64,000 nt of DNA. Origin: Nicotiana tabacum (lineage: Eukaryota; Streptophyta; Magnoliopsida; Solanales; Solanaceae). The notes under the pieces were generated by a model. It did no database searches. It was given only the letters and a program-made list of their open reading frames with translations, and had not been told where the DNA came from. Where the stretch lies: positions 79,685,120 to 79,749,119 of the forward strand of contig NC_134094.1 in the NCBI RefSeq assembly GCF_000715075.1. Reading direction: 5' to 3'. Positions within the stretch are counted from its first letter, which is position 1; each line of letters starts with the position of its first letter. The position numbers and the translations under genes were made by a program. Below are positions 19,951 through 31,859 of the stretch, piece after piece.

Positions 19951-21790
19951 CTTTTATGGGAGTTTGTTTTGCAAGATTGAACTACAATGCTCTCTGAGCT
20001 TGACTACTGATGTTTCTACTATCTTTCTCTTCTTTGTCAGGATTTCCTTCAAGAATTTTGCATAAGCTGGCATTTGGGAGAGAACTTCTGTGAATGACAA
20101 ATTTACATTAATTTGTTTCAGCATATATAGAAATCTCTCAAATTGCTTGTCCAGCTTCTCTCTATAAAGATTTTGGGGAAAAGGTAAAATAGGGATATGC
20201 TCGCTCTCATTAGATTCATCCCTTCTTGAATTCTCTTCCTTCTTCTTTTTCTCAATTCCCTTCTTGCCTTTCTTCTTCTTATCAACTTCATTTTTCAGCT
20301 GCTCCCTACTTTCGTTTTCAAGTCCCACCTCTTTTTGGATAGGGGTGGGCTCTTTCACTACTTTTTCACTTCTCAGAGTTACATCATTTACCGTCTCCTT
20401 GGGGTTTCTTTTAGTAACAGCTGGCAAAGTACCTGGGATCCTTTCAGACAATATGGTGGCAATTTGTCCCACTTGTTTCTCCAAGTTTTGTAGCCCTGTG
20501 CCAAGTTCCTTGATAGCTGAACCATAAGCATCTAACCTCCCATCTGTCTTGACAATAAAGGACTTCATCAGATCTTCTAACCCAGGCTGATTGGATTGTT
20601 GGTTGAAACTGCTGCCTTTGCTGATTTTGGAAGCTTGGAGCTCCTTGTCCCTAGAATCTGGAGTTGTTTTGTTGCCATGTATTTACAGTACCCCCAGGTG
20701 ATCTCCATGAAAAATCGTGGTGCTTCGGACCCATTGCATTGAAGTTGTAATTCCCCACAACATTTACTTCCTCAGTTGAGGCTTGACACTCATGCGTAGG
20801 GTGCCCTCTTCCACATATATAACAAGTTGTGTTATTCTCACTTTGTATAGAAGCTAAGGTCAGCTTCCTTATCTCTTTGTCCATGGCATCAAGCTGTACC
20901 TGCACAGATGTGTTAGCATCAACCTGGTGAACACCATTCGCCCGTCTTCTTTCAGCACTTTCAGAGGGCCACTGATTTGTATCTTCAGACAATTCATCGA
21001 GAATAGTGACTATCTCCTCTGGTTTCTTTTTCATCAAAGGGCCTTCCAGCTGCATTACTCAATGTTCTTAGTGAGGCTGGTGTCAAACCATCCCAAAAAT
21101 CCTAGAGTTGCATCCAGAGTTCAATTTCGCTATGTTGACACTTTCGAATTTATTCCTTGAACCTCTCCCATGCTTCAAACACAGTTTCAGTCTCTTTCTG
21201 ATAGAAGTTATGATTTCTCTTCTAAACTTGCCCATCTTAGATGAGGAAAAATATATATCAAGAAATTTTCTGGTCATCTCCTCCCATGTTTTAATTGATC
21301 CCTGGGGCAAGCTTCTAAGCCACTTCTTTGCATCATCTTTGAGTATGAAAGGGAATGCCCTTAAATACACTGCATCTTGTGACACACCATTGTATTGGAA
21401 GGTGTTCATAATCTCCTCGAAGTCTATTAGATGTGTATCTGGATCTTCATTTGGCTTCCCTCTGAAGACACAACAATTCTGAAGAGTTTGGAGCAACCCT
21501 TGCTTCAATTTGAAATTGTTTGCAGCTACTGAAGGTGGTCTAACACTTGATAAGGCTTGGTTGTAGACCGGACTAGCATATTCACCAAGTGGTCTCCCAG
21601 CACCCAACGGTTGATTCTGAATAATTCTCCGAGCCCTCTCCTCTTCATAGACAAGTTGTGCATTTCGAAGTGCATCTTCCTCCGCATCTCGTGCAACTTT
21701 TTCTCATTGTTGGGATGCCTCTCTTGCAGCCAAATCAACATTATCATCATGTCCAGCCATAATTTATTTAGTTGAGGATTGCCCAACCTT
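19951..21790 (-). pseudogene. gag: D1 gag, decayed (minus)
   Basis: Gag of an Athila-type element on the minus strand. The capsid domain (about 21607-21083) reads LQTLQNCCVFRGKPNEDP, AFPFILKDDAKKWLRSLPQG and TWEEMTRKFLDIYF, the retrotransposon gag family core. A CCHC knuckle CYICGRGHPTHEC is encoded near 20785-20825. The C-terminal part (20568-19954) has a coiled-coil-like LQNLEKQVGQIATILSER, a lysine/glutamate-rich linker and the conserved LKQINVNLSFTEVLSQMPAY block before protease. Frame changes near 21607, 21070 and 20600 separate the parts. A methionine start near 21758 (minus) is plausible but lies in the damaged N-terminal frame. Confidence 0.85.
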
Positions 21791-22008
21791 CTATATATTC
21801 TCGGGGAGATTTCTTTCCTTCCTCAACTATCGCAGTTGTTTCTCGATTTCTGTTTCGTATGGTAGCAGTTCCTTCCCATAGGATTGAGTCATGCACCAAT
21901 CTAACATGTAGCCTGCACACAATCAAGGAACACAAAACGTAAAAAGCGACAAAAAAAAAAATTCTTGAATTAGCACCACAAACTATTTCAAACACTATTA
22001 ATTGCCAA

Positions 22009-22026
22009 TCCCCGGCAACGACGCCA
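22009..22026 (-). other. D1 primer binding site (Asp tRNA)
   Basis: Minus-sense TGGCGTCGTTGCCGGGGA matches the aspartate-tRNA complement TGGCGCCGTTGCCGGGGA except one base. It is five bases from the 5' LTR, and this tRNA use is typical of Athila/Tat elements. Confidence 0.88.
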
Positions 22027-22031
22027 AAATT

Positions 22032-23373
22032 TGACGAGCGCAAAACACACACTAAAATATGCTCGCTAGTCGAATATAGTAAATTATAATATCGTATCTA
22101 TAGGGATTGGAGTTAAACAGTATTATCGTAGTTTGTGTCTATATTTTTATCCAAGATGATCAACAATGGAGATTTATGTGATTTAAACTAAAATTAACTA
22201 AGAATCTAAACTATGGACTAATGACAATCAACACAAGTATTGAGCAAAGGAAGTTATCAATTGGGAGAAGATAAGGTTGATAGGATAGGTGCAAGACAAA
22301 TATTTGTGATTTAACTCTAGATAATTCACTTCTAATGTTCAAGTGAGTCTCTTGAATTTACTTGGTTATTAGTTCAATTGATTAGTAGAAACTCCTCTCT
22401 CGATTAAGTCTCAACCTCACATGATGAACCAATTTTAAGCACGTGAAGATATACAAGAATTCGTAGTGGATTAGTTTTTAGGAGAACCTCTCTCGATTAT
22501 CAACAATTAAACTAGCCTCTTACGATTACTATGAAGAATTAATGACTTCAACCAACAAAATATAATGCAACAATATCACAAGTTATGCCTCTCTCGATTA
22601 CACAAACAAGTCTATATAGATGCAACAGTTAAAATATCCAAAATGAGTCAGTACATAAAAACTAGAGTTAATTATCCACAAACAAGGATCAAGACACCAA
22701 ATCCATCGAATCCTAATGAGAACTACTCCACATATATGTAGTAATTCATCATAACAATAATTAAGTTAAAGGAAAATATAAAACGATCCAAACTCTTGTC
22801 TGGAGTGAGGATTGAATGATGAAATCCTTGAGCTTTTGCTTCTCCACCTCTTCCTTGGCTTCCTCTGGTCTAAGATGTGTCAAAAGTCCATAAAATAATA
22901 TTTTTACATGTATTTGCACTAAGTAGGGTCGGGCTCAGACGAAAACACATTTTCCTACGTGAACTGGGATAATAACTCTGTAAAAATTGCACAGGCTTGT
23001 GGGAAACATTAAAGATCTTGTTCTGATAGACTTCAGGAAAATTGGGCAGCCGCGGTGCGCCATGCGTCGCCCCACGCGCCGCGGCTGTGGGACTTTCTCT
23101 AAGTACAGATTTTTCTTGCTTTTTAGCAATCCCGACGTGGTTCTCGACCCCCGAACGCAATCTCGGAATATTCCCTTGGGCTTTTACTCTGACGTCAAAG
23201 CTCCAAATCACCCAAATTCATTCCATAACATCTACATAGCTTGGAATCACTCCTACAAGGCATAAAACACATAATTAGTGCAAAACAATAGCGATTAAAA
23301 CTCAAACTCAGTTAAAGTACAGTAAATTAGAGTGTAATAAGTTACTTAAACACGAGATTATAGCCTATCATCA
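22032..23373 (-). repeat. D1 5' LTR (minus)
   Basis: 1,342-bp partner of 16384-17761. It lacks a ~30-bp segment present near 16852-16880 and a ~40-bp CpG-rich segment near 17360-17400. Outer flanks are ACGTG and AGGTT in the host sense. Neither copy matches exactly, but the uninterrupted B2 homologue reads AGGTG at 46042-46046, one base from each, so a decayed target duplication is plausible. Confidence 0.88.
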
Positions 23374-23426
23374 CACGTATACAGCCCTATCATACCAAAG
23401 GAATCAATTATTTCTATTACCATGAT
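23374..23426 (-). repeat. B-host internal region, part 3 (minus)
   Basis: 53 bases whose minus strand (GGTAATAGAAATAATTGATTCC, shortened) aligns with about 45992-46045 of B2 (GGTAATAGAAGTGATCGG). This small piece between D1 and B2 shows that both inserted into the same minus-strand B element. ATGAT at 23422-23426 is the left target site of B2. Confidence 0.65.
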
Positions 23427-24109
23427 TGTAACGACCCGACCGATCATTTTGAAAATTTAATTCAGTTTGGTGGTTTAAGGTCATGAGTAGCTTCATGTGG
23501 TGTAATATAACTTGCGTGTATGGTTGATTTTGATTTTCGAGTGGTTCGGGATTGATTTGGAAGAATGATGCTCAATTTAGAAGCTTTAACTTGGAAGAGT
23601 TGATCAAGTTTGACTTTAGTGTATTTGACCTCGGATCGAAGTTTTGACGGTTTCATTAGGTTTGGATGGTGATTTTGGACTTAGGCGTATGCCCTGATTT
23701 GCATTTGAGAGTTTCTAGAAGGTTTCTACTCTCATTGGCGAAAGTTGACAATTTGAAGGTTTGAAAAGTCATAGGTTTAACTGGGAGTTGACTTTGATGT
23801 TTTTGGGTTTGGATTGTTGTTACGGGAGTTAGAATGGGTTCTTTATGTCATTTGAAACTTGTGTGCAAAATTTGGGTTCATTTCGGACTGGTTAGGCTTG
23901 AATTGGACACTTGGTTGAAGTTTGAAGTTTATGAACTTAAGAGTTCGATATTGACCCGCGATTCATGGTTTTGATATTATTTTTTTTGACTAGGTCCGTG
24001 TTATGTTTTGGGACTTGTTGATATGTTTGGATGGGGCCCGAGGGGCTCGGGTGTGTTTTAGATTGATTTCAGACCATTTCAGAGTTTACATGAGTTATTG
24101 GTTTTCTGG

Positions 24110-24480
24110 TGCTCCAGTTGAGCTTCGTGATAGTAGGAGCAAAGATGTGATCGCGTTGAGTATTTTTTTAGATGGGTTCATTGTTCATCACATTCATGTG
24201 GGATCCATTGCGTTCGCAGATAAGGAAAAGTTGGACTGGAGAGATTTGTTCTTAGCATTCGTAGAGGGGAGTTCACGATCGCGGTTCAGTGTAGGAGCTG
24301 GGGGAGCTTGTCTTCGCGTTCACATTGTTCAGGTCGAGTTCGCAGAGTGTTGGGCATCTGTGGTCATCGCGTTCGCATGGTAAATGTTGCAAACGCGTAG
24401 AGCATTTTGTAGCAGTGTGTCTTTTGGGCATCGCGGTGGGGAGGGTATAACCGCAATCGCATAAGGTACTGCTGGGCAGT
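24110..24480 (+). repeat. CpG-containing word array in B2 5' LTR
   Basis: Scattered ATCGCGTTCGCA-like words, weaker than the arrays of A1, C1 and F1. In the B2 3' LTR (48770-49010) the same place holds TTCTGCGAAGAGG and CACCTGCGGA words instead, so the array has changed wording within one family. Confidence 0.55.
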
Positions 24481-25435
24481 GCAAAATAAGATTTTATTTT
24501 CGGATGTTGATCTCATTTAATCATATTTTGCGATTGGGAGCTCGGATTTGGGAAATGTCTGAGGGTATTTTCACCTCTTGGATTGGGGTAAGTATTTTTG
24601 ACTCAGACTTGATTATTTTACATGATTCTACCTTGGATTTTAGCATTGAATTGATGAATCTAAAAGAGAAATTTGGGAATTTTTGTCAAAACTTTTCTAA
24701 AGTAAATATTTGAGATTTGAACATCGAATAGGAGTCGGATTTGAGTGAAAATAGTATGGTTAGACTCGTATTCAAATGGGTAATCAGATTTATTAGTTTT
24801 TTCCAGTTTTGAGGCACGGGCCCGTGTTGACGTTTTGGTTAAATTTAAATATTTGATTAACGATTCGACCTTTATTTTTGGGTTTGTTTCCTATGGCATT
24901 ATTTGATATTTTTGAGTTGCTTTTGGTTAGTTTCGAGTCATTCGGAGGTCGATTCATGGGGGATGGCGCTTCTAGAGTAATGTTTTGGCTCTCTTGAGGT
25001 AAGTATCTTACCTAAACTTGGTTAAGGCACTAGTTGCCTGAGTTATTTGTGGTAGCTACGTGCTATGTATGGCGCACATGTGTGGGGTTAAGCCTATGTG
25101 TGTGAACCAGGGTATTTTTCATGCTCGAGGTAGTGTTTAGTCTATGAAATACCTCGGATTGATTGCTAAGATTCATGCTGTGATGTTTCTTATATTGTAC
25201 CCCTTTTGTGAGCTATTTGAACCATGTTTGAGGTTACATAGAGGTTAATCTCCTAATTGAACATGATAATTGCTACTTTTGTGATGTATTTGCCTGATTT
25301 GAGCTATGATAGAACATGTTGCACTTGCATACACCTTAGCATATCACTTACCAGTCCAGGAGTATGAAATTTGATATTCATTGATCATGTACATGTATTC
25401 TTGTATATATGCCTTTTGTGTTATATGGATTGGAC

Positions 25436-25685
25436 AGGTAGCATGTGACCACACCGTGTGGATTGTGATATTGATCATGTGACCATGTCGGGCAGATTGT
25501 AATATTGATCCTAAGACCACACTGGACGGATTGAGATATTATACACGTGACCACGCCAGGCGAATTATGATATTGAGCATGTGACCACGCCGGTCGGATT
25601 GTGATATTGAGCATGTGACCACGCCATGCAGATTGTGATATTGAGCCCGTGACCACGCCGGAAAAATTGTGATATTGACAAGTGA
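25436..25685 (+). repeat. ~33-bp minisatellite in B2 5' LTR, about 7 units
   Basis: Units of GTGACCACGCCGG followed by CGGATTGTGATATTGAGCAT-like tails. The same place has about nine units at 13995-14410 and only about two in the B2 3' LTR (49970-50035). Confidence 0.8.
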
Positions 25686-26528
25686 GTTGTCCGTGCAACC
25701 TGTGGATATGGATCCATCCCCCCTTGGGTCACCCTCTCATGTTCTTTCTTGATGGTGTACATGCGGATTGTGAGAAACCTATGGGTTTCTAGTTGATGTG
25801 GACATTGGAAAAAAATGATAAGTGGTTTGGTTCGATCATGGTATCTTTGAGAAAACACTGGCCAGTGTTAATTTGGTTATTGCATTCATCTTTACTTGTA
25901 ATTTCCTTGGTTTTTTGCATGACTTATTTGCATATCTTCCTTATATGCTGGATTGTTGACTGAGCAGAGTACGTTAAGTTATTGTGTGCATCAAGGTGGT
26001 TTTATGTGTGATTCGTGACTTGATCATATTATTAATATGTACTTGTTGAAGTTATGAACTATACAGGTGATTAGCGAGTATCATTTATACTTCTTGATTC
26101 GATTACCTCGTTGAGGTTATTTATTATACTTCTTAGTACATATGGTCGGTTGTACTCATACTACACTTTTACATCTTGCGTGCAGATCTTGGTGATGATG
26201 CTACTGTGTATGGCGGAAGCTGGCATTGAAGATGTATCTGCTTTCCAAATATAGCTACAAGTTGTCCTTGGTAGTTTTAGATTCATATTATGTTTATGTA
26301 TGTTCCAAACAGATATTTTATTTATTTTCACACCAGCATTGTAAATCTAAGTTTTAGTAGCTAATGACTTGTACTACCAATCCTTGGGTTATTATATGAA
26401 AATTTAGTTATTTCACTTATTGGTTTCTTATTATTTTCATTAGAGTTATGTGTGTACTGTTGTTTGGCTTACCTAGCGGGTTGGGTTAGGTGCCATCACG
26501 ACTAGGTGAATTTTGGGTCGTGACAAGT

Positions 26529-26540
26529 TGGTATCAGATC
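26529..26540 (+). other. B2 primer binding site, degenerate
   Basis: TGGTATCAGATC matches the first ten bases of the initiator-methionine tRNA complement. It lies three bases after the LTR end. Confidence 0.75.
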
Positions 26541-28217
26541 TCTAGGTTCATAGGTTCTACGAGTCATGAGCAAATGTCTAGAAGTCTTACGGATCGGTAT
26601 GATTATATCCATACCTATCTTCGAAGGGATACAGGGAATCTAGGAAAACTTCCCATCTTTCTTTCGTTATCGTGCGACATTGATTCAGCTTGAAGCGTCT
26701 TCCTTGATTTCATTCCATCCACTCATACGTGATGTTGAGCGTTGGTATCAACCGTGCACTGACGGACTGTGATGTCATGTGTGAGGTGCGAGATGTGTTT
26801 TCTGTGTTGTGGAGGTGAGCCAGTCTGGAGGACTTGAGGCCATGTTTAGACCGCAACTTGGGCTCGATATTTTCAGTTGTGTGAGTATGTGCTTTTGCAC
26901 TTAATATCTGGTGGTATCCCTAGGAGTGGGATTGATGGCTCAGAAAGTGGTTGGATAGCTATATGATGAGTATTATGTGACTGAAAAATGTACTTAGATG
27001 GTTTGGATGTGACAATAAAAGTTTTTCTTGGGATGCGAAAGGCTATAGGTGCTTGATTTCTGTTTTGATGTGTTATACATCCTCGAGTTATGAGTTTGTT
27101 GAGGGATCTTTCATGTTGTTCATTTGTGAAATGAAGTACATTCTTATGTCTTGTTGACGAGTTCAGACTTAGGAGGATTAATTGGTTGCCTAGTTGTTGT
27201 GACTATGGTAGGGTCATGGAAAGATGCCAGTTTGAGGCTAAGCAGGTGGGTTATCTCATGCGAGATGTTCTGAGGTTTTGTGATCCCTATGATGTTTTTG
27301 TGAAGAGTTTCCTTTCTGCCAGCGGGATGTGTCTATGCTGCAATTTGTGTTTGGATCGCTTGAAGGAATTTTCATGACTGTCACGAGGATGAATATGTGC
27401 TTAACAATTTATTTGAGGTATTTTATGATAAGTTCTACATGAGCTTATGAAGGATTTGGTTGAATTACAGTGCAGGATTATGGAAGTTATGGAGTAAGGG
27501 TATTGTGGGTTATCAGATGTTATGTTCTATGGCTCCGAGCCAAGTGGGGGAGTCTATTATCGATGATCAGATTGCATGGTTATGTGTTATATTAGTTTTG
27601 GTCGGAGGCATACTTGTGGATCAACTGTGACTTAAGAGGTTGATTTCAAGGATGAATCGAGTAAGAAAATTTCTGGATGTATGATGTATTACACTTTATG
27701 GATATATGGAAATCTTAGAGTGATTCGGGTTTGTTATTTTTGGTGGACGTATTGTGCAAGGACAAGGGATTCACTCGGTTTCTTAAAAGTGGGGGTTACT
27801 TCTTTAGATGTTGGTGTTCTAATGGAGCACAAGTCATTCAACTCGTATTGGTGGTGCATTGAAGTTTTGAGCAGAGTGGATGACTTACGAGAAGATTCTA
27901 ATGAGTTTAAGATTTATATGTGGTATTTGAGGATTTTTCGGATTTGTATATGGCTAAGATCTAAGATTGCATTGGATGGTGCTGAGCCTTGCAGGATTTT
28001 TGTATCATTAGTGATCTACATTTCAGTATCGGAGAGGTTAAAGAAACAACTTCAATGTCACAGAAGGTCTCTTTAGAGTAGGTATCTCAGTTGCGGTACT
28101 ATTGGGTTCTTAAGAGGGAGTGCAATGGATTCTGGGCCTTAAGACGATGTGGTTTCATACTAGGATCTCTTGGGGTGAGCTTTGATTAAGGACCGTGGTG
28201 TTACTCGCAAGGAGAAG
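26541..28217 (+). repeat. B2 internal region, left part (non-coding)
   Basis: About 1.7 kb with no gag, protease, reverse transcriptase or integrase wording in any frame. The minus-strand B-host has recognisable copies (54368-55405 and 50553-51024), so the non-coding content is a family trait rather than local damage. A polypurine-like CAAGTGGGGGAG occurs at about 27541-27552 and is conserved in B-host (54437-54448). The longest frame (27681-28076, 131 codons) shows no domain and is not supported. I read B2 as a large non-autonomous element. Confidence 0.7.
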
Positions 28218-28354
28218 TGTAAGGCCCCGTAAAGTTTTACCTAAAACCCGGGGGTTTCGTGGTGCCGAAATAGGCTTATGTATTGACGATGGTTCAGACT
28301 TTTTGGGTTGAACAACACGTTGGGGAGTTGAAAATTGTTTTTTGGAAGTGCAGG

Positions 28355-28680
28355 GCATTTCTGCGGCCCAATCTGCGGTCGCAGAACTGATCTGCGGACT
28401 GCAGATCTGCTGAAGACTGAGGCAGAAATCTGGGTACATGTTTGGATCATTATGTGGTCCATTATACGGCCGCATTATCATTTTGCAGGCCGTATAATCC
28501 ATCACAGACCCAGCACAAAACATTTCAGGAGTGAAGTTCTGCGGCGCATTATGCGACCATAGACCGGTCGTAGAGTGAGGCAAGAGTGCCCAGTTCAGGA
28601 GGGACATTATGCGGCCCATTTTGCGGACCGCAGAAGCGTTATACGGTCGCATATGCGACTGCAGATCTGCATCGGGGATT
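28355..28680 (+). repeat. CpG-rich near-palindromic array in C2
   Basis: Words such as CTGCGGTCGCAGAA, TGCGGACTGCAGA and TTATACGGTCGCATATGCG, ending about 35 bases before the TATA box. Confidence 0.8.
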
Positions 28681-28712
28681 TATTCTTTCTAATTTTTAAA
28701 CCCGACCACATT

Positions 28713-28722
28713 CTTATAAAAC
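28713..28722 (+). promoter_or_regulatory. TATA box of C2 LTR
   Basis: CTTATAAAAC is a good TATA match directly downstream of the CpG array and upstream of the leader with GAGAGAGGGAGTGCC. Confidence 0.55.
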
Positions 28723-29914
28723 AGTCTTTGGGATCATTTTAGAAGGTTAAAACTTAAATTTCTAGAGAGAGGGAGTGCCATAGAGTGAGAAGGGAAGTTC
28801 CTAAGCTTATTATTCATTAATTCTTGCTCAAAGTTTAAGAATTTATAAGAAGAATTCACTAGGTCTTCATCCTAGAGGTAAGATTCTACTCCCTAGCCCT
28901 CAATTTCGTGATTGTAACTGAAAATAGGTAATGAGCCAAGCAATTCTTGGGTGTGGGAGTTGTTTATTTTACATGCATATACCATCAAGGGTAGTGGGAA
29001 GATAGTTGAGCTCATTTGGGTAAACTTTGGGTAGTGGGATGAAAGAATCCACCATAGGAGGGCCTTGAAACCTTAATGCACACCTAATATTTGATAAAAT
29101 GCTCAAATGAGCAAGAACTATGAACTCTTTTCTAATTTGTTTTCAATTTTGCTATATTTCTAAATAGATCAAAGTGGCTAAGATTTTCGGAAAATTGTAG
29201 TAATGTAAAAAGCTCAAGGCAAGGTATTTTGGCTAAACTTCTCTCTTAGAATTGAATTCCCACGATGTTCTTGTAAGTCCCGAGTTGTCCATTATGAATG
29301 GACTTTTCTGAATAGGTTTGGTGTCGAAAGATGTATATATATATATGAATATGTTCAAAATGTGTTCCGGAATATTCTTATCATATTATGTTATTCTTCG
29401 GGAGCGTGTTCAAAGTATGAGTATGTATTAAAATGTTGTGACTTCAAGTCAAGCCCAAATGAAATCACATCAAATTGTATAAGAAATCACATGTGCCTAA
29501 TACCCTAAATTGCTCAAATGTGTGCTTAAAGTCTTGAATAGAAATGTTTGTTGTTGACAATCCGTTATAATGTTTGAAAGTAAAATAGTGAGTATGAATT
29601 ATGAAGTACGACCAACGTGCCAAAAATGATATTGCGTTATGGCCAATGGTGCCAATAAAATGAATGACATGTAAAGGAATATGAAATGAGCAGTAAATGC
29701 TTTTAATAACAAATTCCTTGAGAGTATCGTTTAGCCACCGAGGAAGGGTAGGTCGGAACAACCTAACCCCAAAACTACATGTGCCGGTGTAGGAGTCATT
29801 AAGGGTTAAATCCCCGGGTTAATGTGATGAGATTGTTGTGTTGAGATGTTTCCCCTTAAATGGGATGAGATTATTGCTAGCGAGATGTGATGTGATGTCG
29901 ACCCACATGACATT

Positions 29915-30065
29915 GTGATGAGACGACTTAGCCGATCGAGTTGAGATCGGACGCCATGCCACACACATGGTGGTATTGTGAGTGTATGTCTCGGGGTGAG
30001 ACGGCTTAGCCGGTCGGGCTGAGATCGGACTCCGTGCTAAAACACTGTGGTGTATCGGTGCTAAA
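29915..30065 (+). repeat. Two ~75-bp repeats in C2
   Basis: Two units with GAGACGGCTTAGCCGGTCGG and GAGATCGGACTCCGTGC-like parts. C3 has the counterpart in reverse at about 56160-56310 and 62725-62870. Confidence 0.65.
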
Positions 30066-30489
30066 GATCTCCCAACTTAAATTACTGAGACTTACTTGAA
30101 ATTTACCTTTCCCCTAACTCGACACCTTGATACTGTTTGAGTCTCTTATTGATTTCATATTTTATTCTCCGTTTACTGTTACTCGTTCTATTGAGAGGGT
30201 GTTTAGTTTTAAATACTAGTATTATTCCATATGTACTAACATCCCTTTTGGCGGGGGCGCTGCATCTTTATTGGATGTAGGTGATTCCATAGCAGGTGGT
30301 GTTGATAAGTGATAGCAGCACACTGATATGCCGTACAAATATGGCACTTTTGACACTAATTACATAGATATTAGTTCATCTTTTATAGCATTATAAGTCA
30401 TTTCTTATGTAGTTTTGGTGTTTTGGAGGAGACCAGACTTGAAGAACCAAGATCATAAAAGAAGATGTCAAAAACCTATGAAAGGCAGA

Positions 30490-30830
30490 AATGCGACTTG
30501 TTTGTGGCCTCAAAAGTGATGTGCGGGCCGCAGACTCATCGCAGAATGAAGCAGAAAAATCCAGTTGCTGATAGCTAAGTTTGCGATCCATTATGCGGTC
30601 GCATAATGTTTGTACGGACCGCATAGTGATCGCATAATGTTAAGAGAATTCCACTGAAGATGATTATGCGATGTGTTATGCGGACGCAAAAGTGATATGC
30701 GTACCGTATAACCGAAATGCGAAGGAAATCTGGAAGATTGTTCGATCAATTCTGCGGTGCAACTGAAGATCTACGGACCTTGAAAGCTTTCTGCAGCCCA
30801 TTCTGTGGTCGCAGACTCTATTTGCAGGGT
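30490..30830 (+). repeat. CpG-rich array in F1 5' LTR
   Basis: Words such as TTATGCGGTCGCATAATG, TACGGACCGCATAGTG and TCTGTGGTCGCAGA. The array ends about 35 bases before the TATA box. The 3' LTR copy is at 44239-44580. Confidence 0.8.
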
Positions 30831-30865
30831 TATTTTTTCAGCTTTTGACAATAACTTTTAGACCA

Positions 30866-30875
30866 TTATAAATAG
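30866..30875 (+). promoter_or_regulatory. TATA box of F1 5' LTR
   Basis: TTATAAATAG is a strong TATA match, repeated at 44616-44625 in the 3' LTR. Transcription is expected to start about 30 bases downstream and to produce the genomic RNA. Confidence 0.6.
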
Positions 30876-31744
30876 AATGATTAGGGTTTTTGTGATGTAC
30901 CTGGTCTAACAGAAAGTGGTTACACCAAGAGCATTGAATGCATCATTATTTTGGAAGCTTTTGAGAGAAGATCCAAGATTTTGTCTATATTTGTAAGCTT
31001 CATGACTTTATTTATTACATTATTCTTGTATTTTAGTGTGAGTAGCTAATTTTAAATACTACGATTATGAATCCTACGTGGGTATAATGTTAATGGGTGT
31101 TTATTGTTGAACATATATATATAATGATTGATCGATTTCTATTCATGTCTCACACTTCATTTGTGGTTGATGGTTGCAAACATTGACTAGTGCCAATTCA
31201 CTCTGTCTTTACTTGGAAAAGTGGGTTAGAGTTTGATAGACTTGATTAGCAAGAACTCAAGGTTTTAAACTTTGTTTAATAGAATATCTTAGGGATAAGT
31301 GGATTCTACTTGGCATAAATTGGTTGTTCTTAATTGTAACTCTTTTATATTTGGGAAAATCATTAAAGAGGAAATACTATCTAATTTTTGGGAGATACTA
31401 GGTAGTCATTTAGGAATCATTTGCATATCAAAGAATCTTCCATTAGAAATATATAAGATTAAAACCGATAGAATTACATACCATTGATGGATACACAACC
31501 TTGGTTTCTAAATCAATTTAATCAAATCATCTCAACGAAATAGCTTTTCTCGACAATTCACAATTACAAAACACTGTTTAAACTAACGGAGTAGAATTAC
31601 GGCTTAAGTCAAGTTTCGCACTATTTAAGTAACCTTTTCACACCTATTCCCTATGGGATTCGATTCCATCCTAGTTGGGTTATTATATTTGACATCGATC
31701 ACTTTACACTATTTGTATAGGTGTAATTTGAGCATATCCAACTT

Positions 31745-31762
31745 TGGCGCCGATGCCGAGGA
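31745..31762 (+). other. F1 primer binding site (Asp tRNA)
   Basis: TGGCGCCGATGCCGAGGA matches the aspartate-tRNA complement at 16 of 18 bases and starts four bases after the LTR. Confidence 0.88.
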
Positions 31763-31859
31763 ATACGGTTTTGAAATTACTAACTAGTGTGTGCTTTACT
31801 TTACGTCATCTTCTATTCCACCACACTCTACTTGTTTTGCTTGGTGTCATTAGGTTAAC

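Larger units (their letters stand above)
23427..26525 (+). repeat. B2 5' LTR, complete
   Basis: 3,099-bp LTR from TGTAACGACCCGACC to TTGGGTCGTGACA. It has a region with scattered GCGTTCGCA/GATCGCG words (24110-24480), a minisatellite of ~33-bp units (25436-25685) and a terminal ACCTAGCGGGTTGGGTTAGG block. The 3' partner at 48050 lacks its last ~370 bases. Confidence 0.9.
28218..30323 (+). repeat. C2 solo LTR, left part
   Basis: C-family LTR from TGTAAGGCCCCGTAAAG, interrupted at 30323 by F1 and resuming at 45486. Rejoined length is about 2.55 kb. Flanks AGAAG (28213-28217) and AGAAT (45927-45931) agree at four of five bases, and both outer neighbours are B2 internal sequence, so this is a solo LTR left after LTR-LTR recombination. 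It has a CpG array (28355-28680), TATA box (28713-28722), a leader with GAGAGAGGGAGTGCC and two ~75-bp repeats containing CGGGGTGAGACGGCTTAGCC near 29920-30060. Confidence 0.85.
30324..31740 (+). repeat. F1 5' LTR (Athila-type)
   Basis: 1,417-bp LTR from TGATATGCCGTAC to GAGCATATCCA. Its partner is 44072-45485. Flanking bases are CACAC (30319-30323) and CACAG (45486-45490), a five-base target duplication with one change. It contains a CpG array (30490-30830) and a TATA box at 30866-30875. Confidence 0.92.

Noticed and set aside
27681..28076. 131-codon frame in the B2 interior
   Set aside because: No domain. The minus-strand B-host counterpart (50553-51024) has indels and stops in this frame.
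28155..28652. 165-codon minus-strand frame over the C2 start
   Set aside because: It is antisense to the LTR start and CpG array; open only because of the composition of the array.
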